Of a stretch of 64,000 bases of DNA, positions 60,763-64,000 are shown one piece after another. The notes under the pieces were generated by a model. The model saw nothing but the letters and a program-made list of their open reading frames with translations. It did no database searches and was not told where the DNA came from. Positions within the stretch are counted from its first letter, which is position 1; every line of letters starts with the position of its first letter. The stretch is from an uncultured Mogibacterium sp. (GTDB lineage: Bacteria; Bacillota; Clostridia; Peptostreptococcales; Anaerovoracaceae), in assembly GCF_938041965.1 (NCBI RefSeq), contig NZ_CALISE010000017.1, positions 1 to 64,000 of the forward strand, in the 5' to 3' direction. The position numbers were made by a program, and so were the translations under genes.

Positions 60763-61104
60763 CTATACGAGCTCGAGATATACGACCTCCGCATTATCTC
60801 CCTGTCTAGGTCCTAGCTTGAGAACTCTTGTATATCCGCCATTACGCTCAGCGTACTCTGGTGCGATCTCATCAAAGAGCTTTGTAACTACATCTTCGTC
60901 GAAAACGTATGCGAGAACCTGTCTTCTTGCATGAAGATCTCCACGCTTAGCTAGAGTAACTAGCTTCTCAGCTTCACGACCTGCTTCCTTCGCTCTATCT
61001 AGAGTTGTAGTAATTCTACCTTCTCTGAATAGATCGGTTACGAGGTTTCTTAGCATGGATTTTCTGTGTGCAGAATTTCTGCCCAGCTTCTTGTAACCAT
61101 TCAT
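60763..61104 (-). CDS. rplQ: Ribosomal protein L17
   Basis: 113 residues beginning MNGYKKLGRNSAHRKSMLRN, the classic L17 start, with ITTTLDRAKEAGREAEKLVT and RNGGYTRVLKLGPRQGDNAE. A 50S subunit component near the exit tunnel. Last gene of the operon, 19 nt after rpoA. Confidence 0.98.
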   Translation of the reverse strand: MNGYKKLGRNSAHRKSMLRNLVTDLFREGRITTTLDRAKEAGREAEKLVTLAKRGDLHARRQVLAYVFDEDVVTKLFDEIAPEYAERNGGYTRVLKLGPRQGDNAEVVYLELV

Positions 61105-61123
61105 CAGTCTCTACTCCTTTCAG

Positions 61124-62071
61124 TTAGTTTTCGTCATTAGGCTTAAGGCTCAATCCGAGCTCTGTAAGCTTATTCTTTACTTCTACAAGCGACTTCATTC
61201 CGAGGTTTCTAACCTTCATCATGTCTTCTTCAGTACGCTGAGTTAGCTCCTGAACTGTGTTGATTGAAGCTCTCTTGAGGCAGTTAAACGAACGAACTGA
61301 GAGCTCTAGCTCTTCAATTGTCATCTCAAGTGCCTTCTCCTTACGAGCTTCACTCTTCTCGACCATGAAGTCCATCTCGTTCACCTCGGAACCCAGTCCA
61401 ATGAATAGGTTGAGGTGCTCTAGCATGATCTTTGCACCGATGGATACACCCTCTTCAGGAGTGATCGAACCATCTGTCCAAAGCTCAAGTGTTAGCTTAT
61501 CGTAATCAGTCACCTGCCCAACTCTTGTATTCTCAACTGTGAAGTTAACCTTCTTAACAGGTGTGAATATTGAGTCTACTGGAATAACTGCTATAGGAGT
61601 TGAATCTGTCTTATTCTGCTCTGCAGGTACATATCCTCTTCCCGAAGCGATGTTCATCTCCATTACCAAAGTTGCATTCTCTGCTAGAGTTGCAATGTGT
61701 AAATCTGGATTGAAAATCTCCGTATCGGAATCAACGATGATATCCGCTGCTGTTACTTCTCTAGCACCAACAGCATTGATAATCGCTCTCTTCTCCTCAT
61801 CGCCATTGATTCTTACAGCAAGTCTCTTTAGGTTCAAGATAATCTCTGTAACATCTTCCTTGACGCCTGGAATAGTTGAGAACTCATGGAGTACACCGTC
61901 AATCTTGACAGAAGTGATAGCTGCTCCTGGTAAAGAGCTGAGAAGAATTCTTCTCATGCAGTTTCCGAGCGTTGTACCGTATCCTCTCTCGAGAGGTTCT
62001 ACAACGAACTTTCCGTACTGTCCATTTTCATCGATTTCCTTAGTAATTGTTGGCTTTACTATCTCAATCAT
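61124..62071 (-). CDS. rpoA: RNA polymerase alpha subunit
   Basis: 315 residues. The N-terminal assembly domain has EPLERGYGTTLGNCMRRILL (about 27-46) and the C-terminal domain has ELELSVRSFNCLKRA and RNLGMKSLVEVKNKL (UP-element and activator contact). Usual length and operon position between rpsD and rplQ. Confidence 0.98.
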   Translation of the reverse strand: MIEIVKPTITKEIDENGQYGKFVVEPLERGYGTTLGNCMRRILLSSLPGAAITSVKIDGVLHEFSTIPGVKEDVTEIILNLKRLAVRINGDEEKRAIINAVGAREVTAADIIVDSDTEIFNPDLHIATLAENATLVMEMNIASGRGYVPAEQNKTDSTPIAVIPVDSIFTPVKKVNFTVENTRVGQVTDYDKLTLELWTDGSITPEEGVSIGAKIMLEHLNLFIGLGSEVNEMDFMVEKSEARKEKALEMTIEELELSVRSFNCLKRASINTVQELTQRTEEDMMKVRNLGMKSLVEVKNKLTELGLSLKPNDEN

Positions 62072-62150
62072 TTTGTTCCTCCCATAAATCTACTGATCTG
62101 ACGATTAATAATTAGTGCATTGTATGCAAACGTATTAATTAATCGAGCGA

Positions 62151-62738
62151 CTATCTTGAGTAGAACTCAACGATGCTGTGCTCTGCGATTGGTAGATCAA
62201 TGTCTTCACGGCTTGGTGCTGTAACGATTTTACCCTCAAGCTTGTCTAGATCAATGCTGATCCACTGTGGAGTTGTGATAACCATATCCTTAAGCTCCTT
62301 GAACTTAGGAGATGACTGAGACTTTTCCTTTACAGTGATTACATCTCCAGCCTTGAGTTCCATTGAAGGGATGTTAGCCTTCTTGCCATTAACTAGGAAG
62401 TGTCCGTGGTTAACTAGCTGTCTAGCTTCTCTTCTTGTAGCTGCAAAACCCATTCTGAATACAACGTTGTCGAATCTGCTCTCGAGCATTACGAGAAGGT
62501 TTGTACCAACCTGTCCAGGTCTCTTTTCAGCCTTAGCATATAGATTTCTGAACTGCTTCTCCTGAAGTCCGTATACGAACTTAACCTTCTGCTTCTCGTT
62601 GAGCTGAAGACCGTACTCACTCTTCTTTCTTCTGCTCTGCTGAGCCTGTCTCTTAGATTTCTTATTTATACCCATGTACTGTGGCTCAATGCCTAGTGCC
62701 TTAGCTCTCTTCAGTACTGGTTCTCTATTTCTAGCCAT
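62151..62738 (-). CDS. rpsD: Ribosomal protein S4
   Basis: 195 residues with the S4 RNA-binding domain (LESRFDNVVFRMGFAATRRE, ARQLVNHGHFLVNGKKANIP). It lacks the N-terminal zinc CxxC pair found in some S4 proteins (it begins MARNREPVLKRAKALG). A primary 16S binder, and in Firmicutes often an autoregulator of its own mRNA. Confidence 0.97.
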   Translation of the reverse strand: MARNREPVLKRAKALGIEPQYMGINKKSKRQAQQSRRKKSEYGLQLNEKQKVKFVYGLQEKQFRNLYAKAEKRPGQVGTNLLVMLESRFDNVVFRMGFAATRREARQLVNHGHFLVNGKKANIPSMELKAGDVITVKEKSQSSPKFKELKDMVITTPQWISIDLDKLEGKIVTAPSREDIDLPIAEHSIVEFYSR

Positions 62739-62760
62739 GTATTGTTACTCCTCCTTCCGC

Positions 62761-63156
62761 TTAGACTCTTCTCTTCTTAGGTGGCCTGCATCCATTGTGA
62801 GGAATTGGCGTGATGTCCTTAATCATTGTTACATTGAGTCCAGCAGTCTGAAGTGCTCTGATAGCAGCTTCTCTACCGGAACCAGGACCCTTTACGTATA
62901 CCTCTACTGTCTTTAGACCATGCTCCATAGCTGCCTTTGCTGCAACCTCAGCAGCGCTCTGTGCAGCAAAAGGTGTCGACTTTCTCGAACCTCTGAAGCC
63001 GTTTGAGCCAGCGCTTGACCATGATAGTGCGTTTCCGTCCATGTCTGTTAGAGTAACTAGTGTGTTGTTAAATGTGGACTGGATGTGAGCCTGGCCTCTT
63101 TCAACGTTTTTACGTTCTCTTTTCTTCTTTCTAACTGTCTTCTTAACAGCTGCCAT
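62761..63156 (-). CDS. rpsK: Ribosomal protein S11
   Basis: 131 residues with HIQSTFNNTLVTLTDMDGNA, SSAGSNGFRGSRKSTPFAAQ and the C-terminal DITPIPHNGCRPPKKRRV. A component of the small-subunit platform. AAGGAGG precedes the ATG. Confidence 0.98.
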   Translation of the reverse strand: MAAVKKTVRKKKRERKNVERGQAHIQSTFNNTLVTLTDMDGNALSWSSAGSNGFRGSRKSTPFAAQSAAEVAAKAAMEHGLKTVEVYVKGPGSGREAAIRALQTAGLNVTMIKDITPIPHNGCRPPKKRRV

Positions 63157-63176
63157 ATTTCTCTACCTCCTTGTCC

Positions 63177-63542
63177 TTATTTCTTCTTGCCAGCAAGACG
63201 CTTAGGACCCTTACGAGTTCTTGCGTTTGTCTTGGTCTTCTGGCCTCTAACTGGGAGACCTCTTCTGTGTCTGATTCCTCTGTAGCTTCCGATCTCCATC
63301 AGTCTCTTGATGTTTAGGGAAACTTCTCTTCTAAGATCACCTTCTACGATATGCTCAGTCTCAATGACCTTTCTAATCTTTCCGGCATCTTCTTCTGTAA
63401 GATCTCTTACTCTGATGTCACCATCCACTCCTGCTTTAGCGAGGATGTCCTTGGATGTTACTAGACCGATTCCATAGATATAAGTAAGACCGATTTCGAT
63501 TCTCTTATCTCTAGGTAGGTCAACTCCGGCAATTCTTGCCAT
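63177..63542 (-). CDS. rpsM: Ribosomal protein S13
   Basis: 121 residues starting MARIAGVDLPRDKRIEIGLT, with the HhH YIYGIG and the basic tail GIRHRRGLPVRGQKTKTNAR. Contacts the 16S head and tRNA. The adjoining 63543-63663 gap holds no gene. Confidence 0.98.
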   Translation of the reverse strand: MARIAGVDLPRDKRIEIGLTYIYGIGLVTSKDILAKAGVDGDIRVRDLTEEDAGKIRKVIETEHIVEGDLRREVSLNIKRLMEIGSYRGIRHRRGLPVRGQKTKTNARTRKGPKRLAGKKK

Positions 63543-63663
63543 TTCTTCCTCCTTTCCTATCTTCCGTCACCAGCCCGGGGGTGATATAGACAGGGGTTAC
63601 ATTTAATAAAGCTGTGCTGAGTTCCCGGCAAAACAGCATGTTATAATATTATAACCTATTTTA

Positions 63664-63777
63664 CTAGCCTTGTCTCTGCTTATGCTTAGGATTTTCACAG
63701 ATTACCATGACTTTTCCATGTCTCTTGATTACCTTGCATTTTTCGCAAATTGGCTTTACTGAAGCTCTAACTTTCAT
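63664..63777 (-). CDS. rpmJ: Ribosomal protein L36
   Basis: 37 residues beginning MKVRASVKPICEKCKVIKRH and ending in KHKQRQG. The zinc-type ligand set is C11, C14, C27 and H32, so this is the zinc-binding (C+) form. GGAGGAGC lies upstream of the ATG. It sits between infA and rpsM as usual. Confidence 0.97.
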   Translation of the reverse strand: MKVRASVKPICEKCKVIKRHGKVMVICENPKHKQRQG

Positions 63778-63794
63778 ATTAGCTCCTCCTTTAA

Positions 63795-64000
63795 TTAGTT
63801 CTTATCACGCCACGTGATCCTCCCACGTGTTAAATCATAAGGTGATAATTCTACCTTTACTTTGTCACCCGGCAGAATTCTGATGTAATTCATTCTGATC
63901 TTACCGGAAATGTGGGCGAGGACTTCGAAGCCGTTCTCTAGCTTAACCTTGAACATTGCATTTGGCTGTGCGTCGATGACCGTGCCCATTACTTCTATCG
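63795..64000 (-). CDS. infA: Translation initiation factor IF-1 (5' end beyond the window)
   Basis: The S1-like OB fold is recognised by PNAMFKVKLENGFEVLAHIS, GKIRMNYIRILPGDKVKVEL and SPYDLTRGRITWRDKN at the end. The family's start (MSKDDVIEIEG...) lies upstream. The frame remains open through IEVMGTV to the window edge at 64000, so only the last about 67 codons are present. The internal ATG at 63989 is not the true start. Confidence 0.95.
   Translation of the reverse strand, partial: IEVMGTVIDAQPNAMFKVKLENGFEVLAHISGKIRMNYIRILPGDKVKVELSPYDLTRGRITWRDKN

Overview
The window looks like a chromosomal segment of an anaerobic, probably asaccharolytic Firmicute (Clostridia/Eubacteriales). Supporting signs are FeFe-hydrogenase maturation (HydF), rubredoxin, the two-subunit indolepyruvate:ferredoxin oxidoreductase with a phosphate acyltransferase, a lysine riboswitch, an FHA-FtsW/RodA fusion next to a class B PBP, strong AGGAGG ribosome binding sites, and the ffs-dnaX-ybaB-recR order. 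Members of the Mogibacterium/Anaerovoracaceae group make phenylacetate from amino acids and would fit the IorAB + Ptb content. That placement is inference; the 16S fragment at 1-808 could settle it.

Layout. 1-1230: 5' part of a 16S rRNA gene (minus strand) with two tandem consensus-like promoters. 1.4-9.4 kb: DUF308-like membrane protein, SstT-type Na+/serine-threonine symporter, pgeF and ptb, iorAB, a pentapeptide-repeat protein. 9.8-11.8 kb: lysine riboswitch and NhaC-family transporter. 11.8-17.2 kb: PBP, FHA-FtsW/RodA and glnS with a structured leader. 17.3-22.5 kb: two fused ABC ATPase-permeases. 22.6-25.2 kb: tRNA-Gly(CCC), a membrane protein, fumarase, and a structured ncRNA candidate. 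25.15-30.80 kb: an AT-rich island bounded by 22-bp imperfect direct repeats at the 3' end of comFC. It carries a BcgI-like restriction-modification system with its controller protein, a KilA-N protein and gene debris. 30.8-37.6 kb: comFC, recD2, a YhaM-like nuclease, hydF, nadE. 37.7-41.8 kb: an ABC/FtsX/beta-propeller operon whose promoter holds a G10 tract. 41.9-46.6 kb: hisC and a TrpR-like regulator, a DUF134-NifX fusion, rubredoxin, two paralogous membrane-anchored proteins and a 49-residue secreted peptide. 46.8-51.0 kb: two tandem covarying structured elements and a surface O-acylation operon (SGNH, DUF4358, MBOAT, DHHW). 51.1-57.5 kb: split ThrE exporter, CBS-pyrophosphatase, cyclophilin, DUF445, tcdA, mutM. 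57.5-60.6 kb: recR, ybaB, dnaX, SRP RNA. 60.7-64 kb: rplQ-rpoA-rpsD-rpsK-rpsM-rpmJ-infA, the end of the large ribosomal-protein cluster.

The least expected features are two simple-sequence switches. One is a (TA)7 repeat at the junction of two specificity genes of the BcgI-like system, where loss of one unit fuses them in frame. The other is a G10 tract between the -35 and -10 of the propeller/ABC operon. Next come the pair of tandem RNA-like elements with several compensatory base changes, the promoter-to-terminator ncRNA between the island and fumC, and several leader structures placed directly on ribosome binding sites. I saw no CRISPR array, integrase gene or complete insertion sequence.
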